This document shows, in pieces, positions 50,857 to 59,977 of a DNA stretch of 64,000 bases (positions are counted from its first letter, which is position 1; each line of letters starts with the position of its first letter). The stretch is from Streptomyces rhizosphaerihabitans. Its GTDB lineage: Bacteria; Actinomycetota; Actinomycetes; Streptomycetales; Streptomycetaceae. The stretch lies in assembly GCF_025399795.1 (NCBI RefSeq), contig NZ_JAODTZ010000031.1, positions 57,728-121,727 on the forward strand, given 5' to 3'. The position numbers and the translations under genes were made by a program. Under the pieces are notes generated by a model that did not search any database, was not told the DNA's origin, and saw nothing but the letters and a program-made list of their open reading frames with translations.

Positions 50857-53800
50857 TCAGACTCCGGCCGGCTCCGGGGACTTGTCCTCGTCGCCGACGG
50901 CACTCTCGCCGGACTCGCCGGACTCGGCCTCCGGCTTCGCCGAATCCCGCTTCGCCGCCCGCTTCTTCGCCCGGCGCTCCTTGCGCAGTTCGAGCATCGC
51001 GTAGAGCGTCGGAACGAGCAGCAGCGTCAGCAGCGTCGACGTGATGAGACCGCCGATCACGACCACCGCGAGCGGCTGCGCGATGAAGCCGCCCTCGCCG
51101 GTCACGCCCAGCGCCATCGGCAGCAGCGCGAAGATCGTCGCCAGCGCCGTCATCAGGATCGGGCGGAGCCGGTGCCGGCCGCCCTCGATCACGGCCTCGA
51201 CCACGCCGTGACCCTGCGCTCGGTACTGGTTGATGAGATCGATCAGCACGATCGCGTTCGTCACCACGATGCCGATGAGCATCAGCATGCCGATCATCGC
51301 GGGAACACCCATCGGGGTACCCGTGACGACGAGCAGGCCGATCGCGCCGGTCGCCGCGAACGGGATCGACACCAGCAGGATCAGCGGCTGGACCAGCGAG
51401 CGGAACGTCGCCACCAGCAGCATGAAGACGATCGCGATCGCCGCGAGCATCGCCAGGCCGAGGTTCTTGAACGCGTCGCTCTGGTCCGAGGAGACACCGC
51501 CGATCGACGCCGTGGCACCGGCGGGCAGCTTCAGCGTCTTGAGCTTGGCCGTGAGATCCGCGCTGACCGCGCCGGTGTTGTCACCGGTCGGCTTGGCCGT
51601 GATCGTGGCGGCCCGCTGGCCGTCGATCCGGGTCATCGCGACCGGCCCGTCGACCAGCTTCACGTCCGCGATGTCACCGAGCTTCACCGCGCCGAGCCGC
51701 AGCCCGCGCAGCTCCTGGAGCGTGCCGACGGGCTCGGCCGTCTTGATGACGACGTCCCGCTCGGTGTTGTCCAGGATCGCCTTGCCGCTGATCGTGCCGC
51801 GCACCGCCTGGGTGACGGCCGCGCCGAGGGTCGCCTCGTTGAAACCGGCCGCCGCCGCCTTGGAGTTGGCCGTGGCCGAGATACGGGGCACGCTCTGGGA
51901 GAGGTCGCTCATGACGTCGGTGACGTCGTCGAGCTTGGCGACCTCGTCGCGGACCTGGTCGGCCGCCTTGCGCAGCACGTCCCCGTCCGCCGCCTTCACG
52001 ACGACCTTGAGGTCCTGGCTGCCGAACCCGTCACCGGCCGCGACCGTGATGGTGCCGGCACCGGAGAGCTCGCCGAGCCCCTTCTCGATGCGGGCCTGGA
52101 CGTCCTTGGCGGACGCGGAGTCCTTCAGCATGACCTGGTACGACGCCTGGTTGGTGTCCGTACCGCCGCCGAAGGCCGCCATGAAGCCGGACGAACCGAT
52201 GGTGACCTGGTAGTCCTTGACGCCCTTGACGCCGGCGAGGAGCTTCTCGACCCTCTTCGCCTGCGCGTCGGTCGCGGCCAGGCTGGTGCCCGGCTTCAAC
52301 GCCTGCTTGACGGTGAGGACTTCCTGCTCGCCCTGGTCGAAGAAGTTCGTCTTCAGCAGGGGTGCCATGCCGAACGTGCCGACGAGGACCGCGGCCGCGA
52401 TCAGCACGCTGGTCAGCCGGCGGCGGGTGGCGAAGCGCAGCACGGGAACGTAGAAGCGCTGGAGACGGCTGCGCTCCTCCTTCGCCTCGGCCTGGCGCCG
52501 GGCCTCCTCGGCGTCCGCCGGGGTGCCCTTGGGGGCGCGCAGGAACCAGTACGAGAGCACCGGGACGACCGTCAGCGAGACGAGCAGGGACGCGAGGAGC
52601 GCCGCCGTGACCGTCAGGCTGAAGGAGCCGAACAGTTCGCCGACCATGCCGCCGGTCAGACCGATCGGCAGGAAGACGGCGACCGTGGTGAGCGTCGAGG
52701 AGGTGACCGCGCCGGCCACCTCGCGCACCGCGGTGAGGATCGCCTCCTGGCGCTCCTCGCCGTATCCGAGGTGCCGCTTGATGTTCTCCAGGACGACGAT
52801 CGAGTCGTCGACGACCCGGCCGATCGCGATGGTGAGCGCGCCCAGCGTCAGCATGTTGAGCGACAGGTCACGGGTCCACAGCACGACCAGGGCCAGCACC
52901 ACGGACAGCGGGATGGACACCGCGGTGACCAGCGTCGAGCGGAGCGACCCGAGGAAGAGCAGGATGACCAGGACCGCGAAGAGCAGGCCGAGGGCGCCCT
53001 CGGTGGTCAGCCCGTGGATGGACTTGGAGACCGCCGGGCCCTGGTCGCTGACGACGGTGATCGCCGACCCGGCGCCCAGGTCCGCCCGCAGACCGGACAA
53101 CTTGTCCTTGACCGCGTCGGAGATGGCGACGGCGCTGCCGTCGTGGTCCATGGTGACCATCACGGCGAGACTCGGACGGCCGTCGGTACGCGTGATGGAG
53201 TCGGCCTTGGCCTGCTCCTGCGCGACGGTGGCGACGCTGCCGAGGCGCACCGGCTTCTTGCCGGGCTGCCCCGTGACCATCAGGTCCTGGATCTGCCGCA
53301 GCGAGGTGAAGCCGCCGCCGACCCGCACGGTGCGGTTGCTGCCGTCCTCGTCGAACGAGCCGGCCGGAACGGTCGCCCCGCCCGCCTGGAGCGCCTGGCC
53401 GAGGGCGGCCGGGGTGAGGCCGGCCTTCGCCAGCTTCTTGTCGTCGGGCGTGACGGTGACCTGGAGGTCCCGCACACCGGTGACCGTGACCCGGCCGACG
53501 CCGTCGATGCCCTCGAGGGTGGGGACGACGGTGCGGTCGAGCCGGTCGGCCAGTGCCTGCTGGTCCTGGGTGGAGGTGACAGCGAGGACGACGGTCGGCA
53601 TGTCGTCCGTCGAACCGGCGATGACCTGCGGGTCGACGCCGTCCGGGAGCTGGGCGCGGGCACGGTTGACGGCCTGCTGGACGTCGGCGACGAGCTGCTT
53701 GGTGTCATTGCCGTAGTCGAAGGACGCCATGATCACGGCGTTGCCCTCGCTCGCGGTGGAGGTGACACCCGTGATGCCGTCGACGGCCTGGAGGCTGTTC

Positions 53801-54006
53801 TCGACGGGCTCGACGACCTGCTTCTCGACCACATCCGGAGACGCACCCTGGTACGGCGCGAGCACGGACACCACAGGCAGTTCGATGGTGGGCAGCAGCT
53901 GCTGCTTGAGCTGGGGGATCGCTATCGCCCCGAAGACGAGCGCGATGATCGACATCAGCCCTATGAGGGCCCGCTGCGCGAGGCTGAATCTGGACAGCCA
54001 GGACAT
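50857..54006 (-). CDS. RND-family (AcrB/SwrC-like) efflux transporter
   Basis: 1049 residues, the full length of HAE-type RND pumps: an N-terminal helix, a large extracytoplasmic loop, helices 2-6, a second loop and helices 8-12. Motifs include PVVSVLAPYQGASPDVVE, GRVVDDSIVVLENI on helix 4 (the proton-relay Asp pair) and PAMIGMLMLIGIVVTNAIVLIDLINQ on helix 11. Exports drugs or lipids by proton motive force; no fusion or outer-membrane partner is nearby, expected for a Gram-positive. The C-terminal tail is Lys then Glu/Ser-rich. ATG at 54006 chosen; sequence upstream has no start signal. Downstream of a two-component operon. Confidence 0.93.
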   Translation of the reverse strand: MSWLSRFSLAQRALIGLMSIIALVFGAIAIPQLKQQLLPTIELPVVSVLAPYQGASPDVVEKQVVEPVENSLQAVDGITGVTSTASEGNAVIMASFDYGNDTKQLVADVQQAVNRARAQLPDGVDPQVIAGSTDDMPTVVLAVTSTQDQQALADRLDRTVVPTLEGIDGVGRVTVTGVRDLQVTVTPDDKKLAKAGLTPAALGQALQAGGATVPAGSFDEDGSNRTVRVGGGFTSLRQIQDLMVTGQPGKKPVRLGSVATVAQEQAKADSITRTDGRPSLAVMVTMDHDGSAVAISDAVKDKLSGLRADLGAGSAITVVSDQGPAVSKSIHGLTTEGALGLLFAVLVILLFLGSLRSTLVTAVSIPLSVVLALVVLWTRDLSLNMLTLGALTIAIGRVVDDSIVVLENIKRHLGYGEERQEAILTAVREVAGAVTSSTLTTVAVFLPIGLTGGMVGELFGSFSLTVTAALLASLLVSLTVVPVLSYWFLRAPKGTPADAEEARRQAEAKEERSRLQRFYVPVLRFATRRRLTSVLIAAAVLVGTFGMAPLLKTNFFDQGEQEVLTVKQALKPGTSLAATDAQAKRVEKLLAGVKGVKDYQVTIGSSGFMAAFGGGTDTNQASYQVMLKDSASAKDVQARIEKGLGELSGAGTITVAAGDGFGSQDLKVVVKAADGDVLRKAADQVRDEVAKLDDVTDVMSDLSQSVPRISATANSKAAAAGFNEATLGAAVTQAVRGTISGKAILDNTERDVVIKTAEPVGTLQELRGLRLGAVKLGDIADVKLVDGPVAMTRIDGQRAATITAKPTGDNTGAVSADLTAKLKTLKLPAGATASIGGVSSDQSDAFKNLGLAMLAAIAIVFMLLVATFRSLVQPLILLVSIPFAATGAIGLLVVTGTPMGVPAMIGMLMLIGIVVTNAIVLIDLINQYRAQGHGVVEAVIEGGRHRLRPILMTALATIFALLPMALGVTGEGGFIAQPLAVVVIGGLITSTLLTLLLVPTLYAMLELRKERRAKKRAAKRDSAKPEAESGESGESAVGDEDKSPEPAGV

Positions 54007-54163
54007 GGGTGGTGGGTCTCTCTTCTGTGGTTCGAGCGGAAGGCGAGGGACGGGGGAAGTCCCCACGTCACACCCTGGGCCATGAACGGGCGACGATCCG
54101 TAGCCCCCTGGGTCCATTTCTCCACCGGGAACCTACTCCAGGCGCAGTACGCGCAGGTAACGC

Positions 54164-54847
54164 TCAGTCCACCCTCGGGCGTACCAGACCGGACTCGTAG
54201 GCGATGACGACCAGTTGTGCCCGGTCACGGGCGCCGAGCTTGGCCATGGCCCGGTTGACATGTGTCTTCACCGTGAGCGGACTCACGTCGAGGCGCTCGG
54301 CGATCTCGTCGTTGGAGTGGCCCGCGGCGACCTGGACGAGCACCTCGCGCTCGCGCCCGGTGAGCGCGTCGAGCCGCTCGGAACGGGCGCCGCCGTGCCC
54401 GTCGTCCGCGCCGTCGCCCTGCGCGAGGAACCTGGCGATCAGCCCCTTGGTCGCCGCCGGGGACAGCAGCGCCTCGCCGCCGGCCGCGATCCGGATGGCG
54501 TTGAGCAGTTCCTCGGGCTCGGCTCCCTTGCCGAGGAACCCGGACGCGCCGGCCCGCAGCGACTGCACGACGTACTCGTCGACCTCGAAGGTCGTCAGCA
54601 TCACGACCCGCACATGAGCGAGGCCCGGGTCGGCGGTGATCAGCCGGGTGGCGGTGAGGCCGTCGGTCCCGGGCATCCGGATGTCCATCAGCACCACGTC
54701 GGCCCGCTCGTCCCGGGTCACCGCCACGGCCTCCGCGCCGTTGGCCGCCTCTCCCACGACCTCCATGTCCGGCTCCGAGTCGACCAGCACGCGAAACGCG
54801 CTGCGCAGCAACGCCTGGTCGTCGGCGAGTACGACACGGATCGTCAT
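54164..54847 (-). CDS. NarL/LuxR-family response regulator
   Basis: 227 residues. Receiver: VVLADDQALLR, phospho-acceptor in VLMDIRMPGTDG, GASGFLGKGAEPEEL with the Lys. C-terminal LuxR helix-turn-helix: LTGREREVLVQVAAGHSNDEI and VKTHVNRAMAKLG. The ATG overlaps the kinase stop by 4 bp. It ends 157 bp before the RND gene on the same strand, so control of that pump is likely. Confidence 0.94.
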   Translation of the reverse strand: MTIRVVLADDQALLRSAFRVLVDSEPDMEVVGEAANGAEAVAVTRDERADVVLMDIRMPGTDGLTATRLITADPGLAHVRVVMLTTFEVDEYVVQSLRAGASGFLGKGAEPEELLNAIRIAAGGEALLSPAATKGLIARFLAQGDGADDGHGGARSERLDALTGREREVLVQVAAGHSNDEIAERLDVSPLTVKTHVNRAMAKLGARDRAQLVVIAYESGLVRPRVD

Positions 54848-56082
54848 ACGGGGTCCCCCAGGGCAGGCGCGTGGCTCTTGACCGGAAGGATCGCATGGAC
54901 GCGGAAGCCGCCTCCGTAGCGGGGACCGGCCGTGCAGCTCCCGCCGATCGCGGTGACCCGCTCCCGCATGCCGAGCAGCCCGTGGCCGCCGCCCTTCTGC
55001 GGGGCGCTGTCCTGTCCGGGGTTGTTGTCGGGTCCGGGACCGTTGTCGAGGACGGTCACTTCCACCATCGGCCCGACGCGGACCACGCTGACCTCGGCTT
55101 TCGCTTCCGGGCCCGCGTGCTTCTGCACATTGGTCAGGGCTTCCTGGATCACCCGGTACGCGGCGAGGTCGGCGGCCGCGGGCAGAGCGGTTCCGTGGTC
55201 GGAACGGGCCACCTCGACGGGGAGCCCCGCGTTGCGGAAGGTGTCGGCGAGCTCGTCGAGCCTGGCGAGTCCGGGGGCGGGTTCGGTCGGGGCCGCGGGG
55301 TCGCCGGACTGGCGCAGCAGGCCCACGGTGGCGCGCAGTTCGTTCAGCGCGGACCGGCTCGCCTCGCGTACGTGGGCGAGTGCCTCCTTGGCCTGGTCGG
55401 GGCGCTTGTCCATCACATGGGCGGCGACTCCGGCCTGCACGTTGACGAGCGCGATGTGGTGGGCGACGACGTCGTGCAGATCGCGGGCGATGCGCAGCCG
55501 CTCCTCGGCGACACGGCGGCGTGCCTCCTCCTCACGGGTGCGCTCGGCTCGTTCGGCGCGCTCCCTGATCGCGTGGACGAAGGCGCGGCGGCTGCGGACG
55601 GCGTCGCCCGCCGCGGCGGCCATGCCGGTCCAGGCGAAGACGCCGAGGTTCTCCTGGGCGTACCAGGGCAGCGGCCCGGCGAGCATCGCGACCGCCGTGA
55701 GGACGGTCATGGTGGCCAGGCCGACGCGCCAGGTCGTGGGACGGTCGGTGGCCGAGGCCACGGTGTACAGGGCGACGACGGCGGACATCGCGACCGGGGT
55801 GCGGGGGTCGGCGGTCACCAGCTCCACCAGGGAGACGGCGACGGTGGCCGCGAGGACCTTCATCGGGGCGCGGCGGCGGAAGACCAGGGCCGCGGAGCCG
55901 AGAACCATGAGGCCGAGGCTGAGGGCGTCCGGGGTGCGGGCGCCCCAGGCCGTACCGTCGGCGCCGTGCGGGTCGACGAAGGAGCCGGCCACCATGCTGA
56001 CGAGTACGCCTGCGGCGAGGGCGGCGTCCAGGGCGAGGGGGTGGGCCCGCAGCCAGTCCCTCGTACGCTCCAGGGTGCTCAC
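54844..56082 (-). CDS. Sensor histidine kinase, HisKA_3 type
   Basis: 412 residues. Five or six membrane helices (about 20-150), HisKA_3 helix with the phospho-His in RIARDLHDVVAHHI, and HATPase with VQKHAGPEAKAEV, LDNGPGPDNN and HGLLGMRERV. GTG at 56082 is used because helix 1 begins soon after; it lacks a strong ribosome site. Coupled to the regulator (ATGA), forming an efflux-linked two-component system with the RND gene. Confidence 0.9.
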   Translation of the reverse strand: MSTLERTRDWLRAHPLALDAALAAGVLVSMVAGSFVDPHGADGTAWGARTPDALSLGLMVLGSAALVFRRRAPMKVLAATVAVSLVELVTADPRTPVAMSAVVALYTVASATDRPTTWRVGLATMTVLTAVAMLAGPLPWYAQENLGVFAWTGMAAAAGDAVRSRRAFVHAIRERAERAERTREEEARRRVAEERLRIARDLHDVVAHHIALVNVQAGVAAHVMDKRPDQAKEALAHVREASRSALNELRATVGLLRQSGDPAAPTEPAPGLARLDELADTFRNAGLPVEVARSDHGTALPAAADLAAYRVIQEALTNVQKHAGPEAKAEVSVVRVGPMVEVTVLDNGPGPDNNPGQDSAPQKGGGHGLLGMRERVTAIGGSCTAGPRYGGGFRVHAILPVKSHAPALGDPV

Positions 56083-56756
56083 CCGGTCCACGGTACGGGG
56101 CCCTGCCGGGCTTGAGACCGGACGGTACGACGCCCGCTCCCCACCCGCCCGGGAGGCGGGCCGCGCGGCTCCCGGACTCGGCACCGGGGTGCCGCCCGCC
56201 GGCCCGCGGTGTGTGAGCGCGCCGCTCACGGATTCGGGACGGAGGGCCTGGGCTCACCCGATTCGTCACGGCCGGATCGGCCCCACAGGACCCGGGAAGT
56301 GAGCGCGCCGCCCACCGGCCTCGCGACGGGCGGCGCCGTGCCGCCCGCGGACTCGGCTCGGACAGTCCGATGTACCCGCCGGACCGGACGCCGGGCGGGC
56401 CGCCCATCGGTCTCGCGGCGGGCGGCGCGGCGCCGACCACCGAACAGGGGCGAACGACGACAGGTGTGCCCGCCGGCCCAGGCGCCGGGCGTGCCGCCCA
56501 CCGAGCTCCGGACGGGCTGTCCCGTGCCGTGCCGCCCGCGGACTGGGCTCGGACAGTCCGGTGTACCCGCCGGACCGGGCGCCGAGCGGGCCGCTCGGCG
56601 GGCTCGGGACGGGTGGTGTCGTGGCGCCCGTCGGGGCTTGGGGCCGGGTCTGCGGCCCGTCGGGCGGGGGCTTCACGGTGCTGGCTCGGGTGGCCGACGG
56701 ACGTGCCTCGGGCCACTCCCCCGAGGGCGGAAGAGCGGTCGGGGTGCTGGGGGGGG
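56083..56756. other. 674-bp repeat-rich non-coding region
   Basis: Lies between the pspAA stop and the kinase start. It consists of GC-rich degenerate repeats with a period near 190 bp, described separately. Several long frames are open on both strands only because of the repeats; none has a ribosome site or a recognisable domain. Confidence 0.6.
56335..56594. repeat. 69-bp direct repeat (two copies, 191 bp apart)
   Basis: 56335-56403 and 56526-56594 match at 65 of 69 positions by eye (shared GGACAGTCC and TGTACCCGCCGGACCGG). The sequence between and before them carries weaker copies of the GCCGCCCACCG part. Confidence 0.85.
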
Positions 56757-57035
56757 TCAGCCGGGGATCAGGCCGTCGTCGCTCAGCATCTCGCGGACCT
56801 CTTCGAGGGTGGCGTCCGGAGACGGGAGGATGAGCTCCGACGGCTCCAGCGAGTCGTCGGGGAGCGGGGTCCCGGCGCGGCGCACCGCGTCCAGGAGGGC
56901 TCCCAGGGTGCGGCGGAAGCCGGACTCGTCGCCCCTCTCCATTTCGGTGAGCAGCTCGTTGTCCAGCTTGTTCAGGGTGGTGAGGTGGCCGTCGTCCACC
57001 TTCACCTGCCCCTCCCCCATGATCCGTACGATCAT
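56757..57035 (-). CDS. pspAA: PspA-associated protein PspAA
   Basis: 92 residues: a short beta-barrel-like opening IVRIMGEGQVKVDD, then a helical part with LLTEMERGDESGF, and a C-terminal acidic stretch PSPDATLEEVREML. This is the PspAA domain found next to pspA in Actinobacteria. GAGGAGG precedes the ATG at 57035. It starts 31 bp after the pspA stop, so the genes form an operon; it is thought to assist PspA in membrane-stress response. Confidence 0.85.
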   Translation of the reverse strand: MIVRIMGEGQVKVDDGHLTTLNKLDNELLTEMERGDESGFRRTLGALLDAVRRAGTPLPDDSLEPSELILPSPDATLEEVREMLSDDGLIPG

Positions 57036-57066
57036 GTCGCCCTCCTCAGGCATGGGCCCGCTCAGG

Positions 57067-57864
57067 TCACTGCTTGTCGAAGCGCGGAGTGTCCTGGGGC
57101 TGCGAGGACGACTGGGACTTGCCCGTGCCGCCCTCGATCGCCTGCTGCTGCGACGAGGAGCCACCGGCCAGCTCAGCCTTCATGCGCTGCAGCTCCAGCT
57201 CTACATCCGTACCACCGGAGATCCGGTCCAGCTCGCTCTGGATGTCGTCCTTGGCGAGCCCGGACTGGTCGTCGAGGGCGCCGGAGGCGAGCAGCTCGTC
57301 GATCGCGCCGGCCCGCGCCTGGAGCTGCGCGGTCTTGTCCTCGGCACGCTGGATGGCAAGCCCCACATCGCCCATCTCCTCGGAGATGCCGGAGAAGGCC
57401 TCGCCGATCCGGGTCTGCGCCTGGGCCGCCGTGTACGTCGCCTTGATCGTCTCCTTCTTCGTACGGAAGGCGTCGACCTTGGCCTGAAGACGCTGGGCCG
57501 CGAGGGTGAGCTTCTCCTCCTCGCCCTGCAGGGTCTGGTGCTGCGTCTCCAGGTCGGTGACCTGCTGCTGGAGCGCGGCGCGGCGCGACAGCGCCTCGCG
57601 GGCCAGATCCTCGCGGCCGAGCGCGAGGGCCTTGCGGCCCTGGTCCTCCAGCTTGGTGGACTGGTTCTGGAGCTGGTTCAGCTGCAGTTCGAGACGCTTG
57701 CGGCTGGTCGCCACGTCGGCGACACCGCGCCGGACCTTCTGGAGCAGCTCCAGCTGCTTCTGGTACGAGTAATCGAGGGTTTCGCGCGGGTCCTCGGCCC
57801 GGTCAAGGGCCTTGTTCGCCTTCGCGCGGAAGATCATCCCCATACGCTTCATGACACCGCTCAT
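57067..57864 (-). CDS. pspA: Phage shock protein A / IM30 homologue
   Basis: 265 residues, almost entirely coiled coil. Opens with an amphipathic MKRMGMIFRAKANKALD segment for membrane contact, then QLELLQKVRRGVADV and long heptads (about 25-220), and ends with a Ser/Gln-rich tail. PspA/ESCRT-III-like proteins coat and protect damaged membranes. ATG at 57864 (AAGGGGG upstream, somewhat far) or 57852. The 275-bp region shared with the divergent DUF3043 gene shows no clear ClgR-type operator. Confidence 0.92.
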   Translation of the reverse strand: MSGVMKRMGMIFRAKANKALDRAEDPRETLDYSYQKQLELLQKVRRGVADVATSRKRLELQLNQLQNQSTKLEDQGRKALALGREDLAREALSRRAALQQQVTDLETQHQTLQGEEEKLTLAAQRLQAKVDAFRTKKETIKATYTAAQAQTRIGEAFSGISEEMGDVGLAIQRAEDKTAQLQARAGAIDELLASGALDDQSGLAKDDIQSELDRISGGTDVELELQRMKAELAGGSSSQQQAIEGGTGKSQSSSQPQDTPRFDKQ

Positions 57865-58139
57865 GGGCTTCGCGCGCCCCCTTCTGACGGACTCCAGCTC
57901 CAGGTACTGCAACAGGACCCACAGTACGGGCCCTGCATCCATTACCGCACTGTCCGGAGGCGGATGCGCTCATCCCCAAGGACGACTGCGCCCGCCACCG
58001 CTCCGGCGTAAGGAGTAGGTGGCACCCGGGGTCCACCCGGAGCGACATCCCCTCTGTCCCACTACAGACGCACGGTGTTGCCGGATCGTTCCCCACTCGA
58101 TCGACGTCCATGCCCGCGGACCCCGTACCCTTGGGTTTT

Positions 58140-58736
58140 GTGTTCCGTAGCCGTGCGAAGGAAGAGAAGGCCCCCGCCGACAAGGCGCAGGTGACCGACT
58201 CCAAAGTGACCCGTGACCCTCAGGCCCCGAAGGGCCGCCCCACGCCCAAGCGCAGTGAGGCCCAGACCCAGCGCCGCAGCGTCGCCCAGACGCCGTCGTC
58301 GCGCAAGGAGGCGTCCAAGCAGCAGCGCGACGAGCGCCGTGCGCAGATGACGAGGCAGCGCCAGGCGCTGGCCAGCGGTGACGAGCGCTATCTGCCCGCA
58401 CGCGACAAGGGCAAGGTGCGCCGGTTCGCGCGCGACTTCGTGGACTCGCGCTTCTGCATCGCCGAGTTCTTCCTGCCGATGGCCGTGATCATCCTCGTCC
58501 TGAGCGTGGTGCCGGTCGCCGCGCTCAAGAACGTGGCGCTGCTGCTCTGGCTGGTCATCATCGTGATGATCGTGGTCGACTCGATCGGCATCACGATCCG
58601 CCTGAGGAAGCAGCTCAACACGCGCTTCCCCGACCAGCCCAAGAGGGGCGCGGTCCCCTACGCGCTGATGCGTACCCTCCAGATGCGTCGACTCCGGTTG
58701 CCGAAGCCGCAGGTCAAGCGCGGAGAGCGGCCCTGA
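58140..58736 (+). CDS. DUF3043 membrane protein
   Basis: 198 residues. A basic, Arg/Lys/Gln-rich N-terminal half, the DERYLPARDKGKVRRFARDFVDSR signature region in the middle, two hydrophobic helices (about 110-160) and a basic C-terminus. DUF3043 is actinobacterial and uncharacterised (Rv2206 family). The GTG at 58140 follows TACCCT by 8 bp, a leaderless promoter. Its stop overlaps the probable start of the methyltransferase gene. Confidence 0.87.
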   Translation: MFRSRAKEEKAPADKAQVTDSKVTRDPQAPKGRPTPKRSEAQTQRRSVAQTPSSRKEASKQQRDERRAQMTRQRQALASGDERYLPARDKGKVRRFARDFVDSRFCIAEFFLPMAVIILVLSVVPVAALKNVALLLWLVIIVMIVVDSIGITIRLRKQLNTRFPDQPKRGAVPYALMRTLQMRRLRLPKPQVKRGERP

Positions 58737-59521
58737 GCACTACGTCGTTCTCCGGGGGCGCGGCGGATGCCTGGCTGAGCAAGCTGGGCGGGCTGCGGGA
58801 TGTCGTACGGCAGGAACTGGTGGCCCGGCAGCTCGATGAGCAGATAACCGGGCGCTATCCGGTGGGGCAGCGCCTGCGGGTGCTCGACGTCGGGACGGGC
58901 CAGGGCACACAGGCCCTGCGGCTCGCGCGGGCCGGCCATCAGGTGACCGGGCTCGAACAGGACGCGACGATGCTGTCCGTGGCCCGTCAGGCGCTGGCCG
59001 CCGAGCCCGAGGGCATCCGGAGCCGGGTGCGCTTCATCGAGGGCGACGGGCGCGAGACCGGCGTGCACTTCCTGCCGGGCAGCTTCGACGTGGTGCTGTG
59101 CCACGGCGTCCTCATGTACGTCGAGGATCCGGACGCGCTGCTGGCGGGGCTGGCCCGGATGCTGGCCCCGGGCGGGCTGCTCTCGCTGCTGGTCCGCAAC
59201 GCGGACGCGCTGGCCATGCGCCCCGGAATCGGCGGGGACTGGGCTACGACGCTGGCCTCGTTCGACACGACCGCTTACACCAACCGGCTCGGTCTCGACG
59301 TCCGCGCCGACCGGCTCGCCACGCTGACCGGCACGCTCGCCGGGATCGGGGCTCCGCTGCACGCCTGGTACGGAGTGCGGGTCTTCACGGACACGGCGGC
59401 CGACGGTGCGCCGGTTCCGCCGGACGCGGAGACGCTGCTGGCCGCGGAGGAGCGGGCCGGACGGACGGACCCCTACCGCCAGGTGGCGGCGCTCCTGCAT
59501 CTGTGCGGCGTACGGGGCTGA
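58733..59521 (+). CDS. Class I SAM-dependent methyltransferase, probable CTG start
   Basis: 262 residues from CTG 58733. Motif I is VLDVGTGQGTQAL, with EQDATML as the ribose-binding acidic strand, and DVVLCHGVLMYVEDPD and ARMLAPGGLLSLL as motifs IV-V. The frame upstream of the GTG at 58820 shows strong GC3 bias and encodes AWLSKLGGLRDVVRQEL, which looks like a genuine N-terminus; no ATG, GTG or TTG lies further upstream in frame. GGAGAG precedes CTG, which overlaps the DUF3043 stop as CTGA. If GTG 58820 is used, the protein is 233 residues. Substrate unknown. Confidence 0.82.
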   Translation: MSTTSFSGGAADAWLSKLGGLRDVVRQELVARQLDEQITGRYPVGQRLRVLDVGTGQGTQALRLARAGHQVTGLEQDATMLSVARQALAAEPEGIRSRVRFIEGDGRETGVHFLPGSFDVVLCHGVLMYVEDPDALLAGLARMLAPGGLLSLLVRNADALAMRPGIGGDWATTLASFDTTAYTNRLGLDVRADRLATLTGTLAGIGAPLHAWYGVRVFTDTAADGAPVPPDAETLLAAEERAGRTDPYRQVAALLHLCGVRG

Positions 59522-59614
59522 CCCCCTCCGGGGTGTTTCCTCGGGGAGCCGAACGACCCTCGCTTCACGGCGGAACCGGACGGCTGCCCGTTTCTGGGCG
59601 CGGCGGGCGGTGAC

Positions 59615-59643
59615 GGGTTGCCGGGGAGTGTCCCCGGCAACCC
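59615..59643. terminator. Bidirectional terminator after the methyltransferase gene
   Basis: A 13-bp perfect stem (GGGTTGCCGGGGA, 59615-59627, with 59631-59643) lies between two convergent genes. Confidence 0.88.
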
Positions 59644-59651
59644 CTACCGGC

Positions 59652-59864
59652 CTACTCCGGCTCGGCGTGCAGGCTCATCGGGCCGTAGATCTGCGTGCTG
59701 TCCTCGAAGAGGAACACCTGGTCCGCGCCGCCCGCCAGAAGGTCCTTCCACACCTCACCGATCCAGGACTCGGCATCGCCCTGGGTGGTGAACTCCTCGG
59801 GCTGCACCGCGGGTTGGACCTCTGTCCCGTCGGACTTCTCGAACCGCCACGTCCATGCCGCCAT
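59652..59864 (-). CDS. Small conserved hypothetical protein
   Basis: 70 residues: AAWTWRFEKSDGTEV, EEFTTQGDAESWIGEVWKDL, DQVFLFEDS. Aromatic and acidic, without membrane segments; it resembles a widespread small streptomycete protein of unknown function. ATG at 59864 is chosen because GGAGG is 5-9 bp upstream; an in-frame ATG at 59894 has no ribosome site. Confidence 0.8.
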   Translation of the reverse strand: MAAWTWRFEKSDGTEVQPAVQPEEFTTQGDAESWIGEVWKDLLAGGADQVFLFEDSTQIYGPMSLHAEPE

Positions 59865-59977
59865 GTACGCCTCCAAGGTGTGAGCACACTGCACATCGGA
59901 AGCCGGACAAGATCCGTCTCCCGTCCGAAGCCTAGCCGGACGCGCAAGACGTGCGGGGACACGGAAAAATCGGCGAC

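Noticed and set aside
51172..54207. A plus-strand open frame of about 1000 codons opposite the RND transporter
   Set aside because: Composition is Arg/Asp/Gly/Gln-rich as expected for an antisense of a GC3-biased gene, and the opposite strand encodes a complete RND pump.
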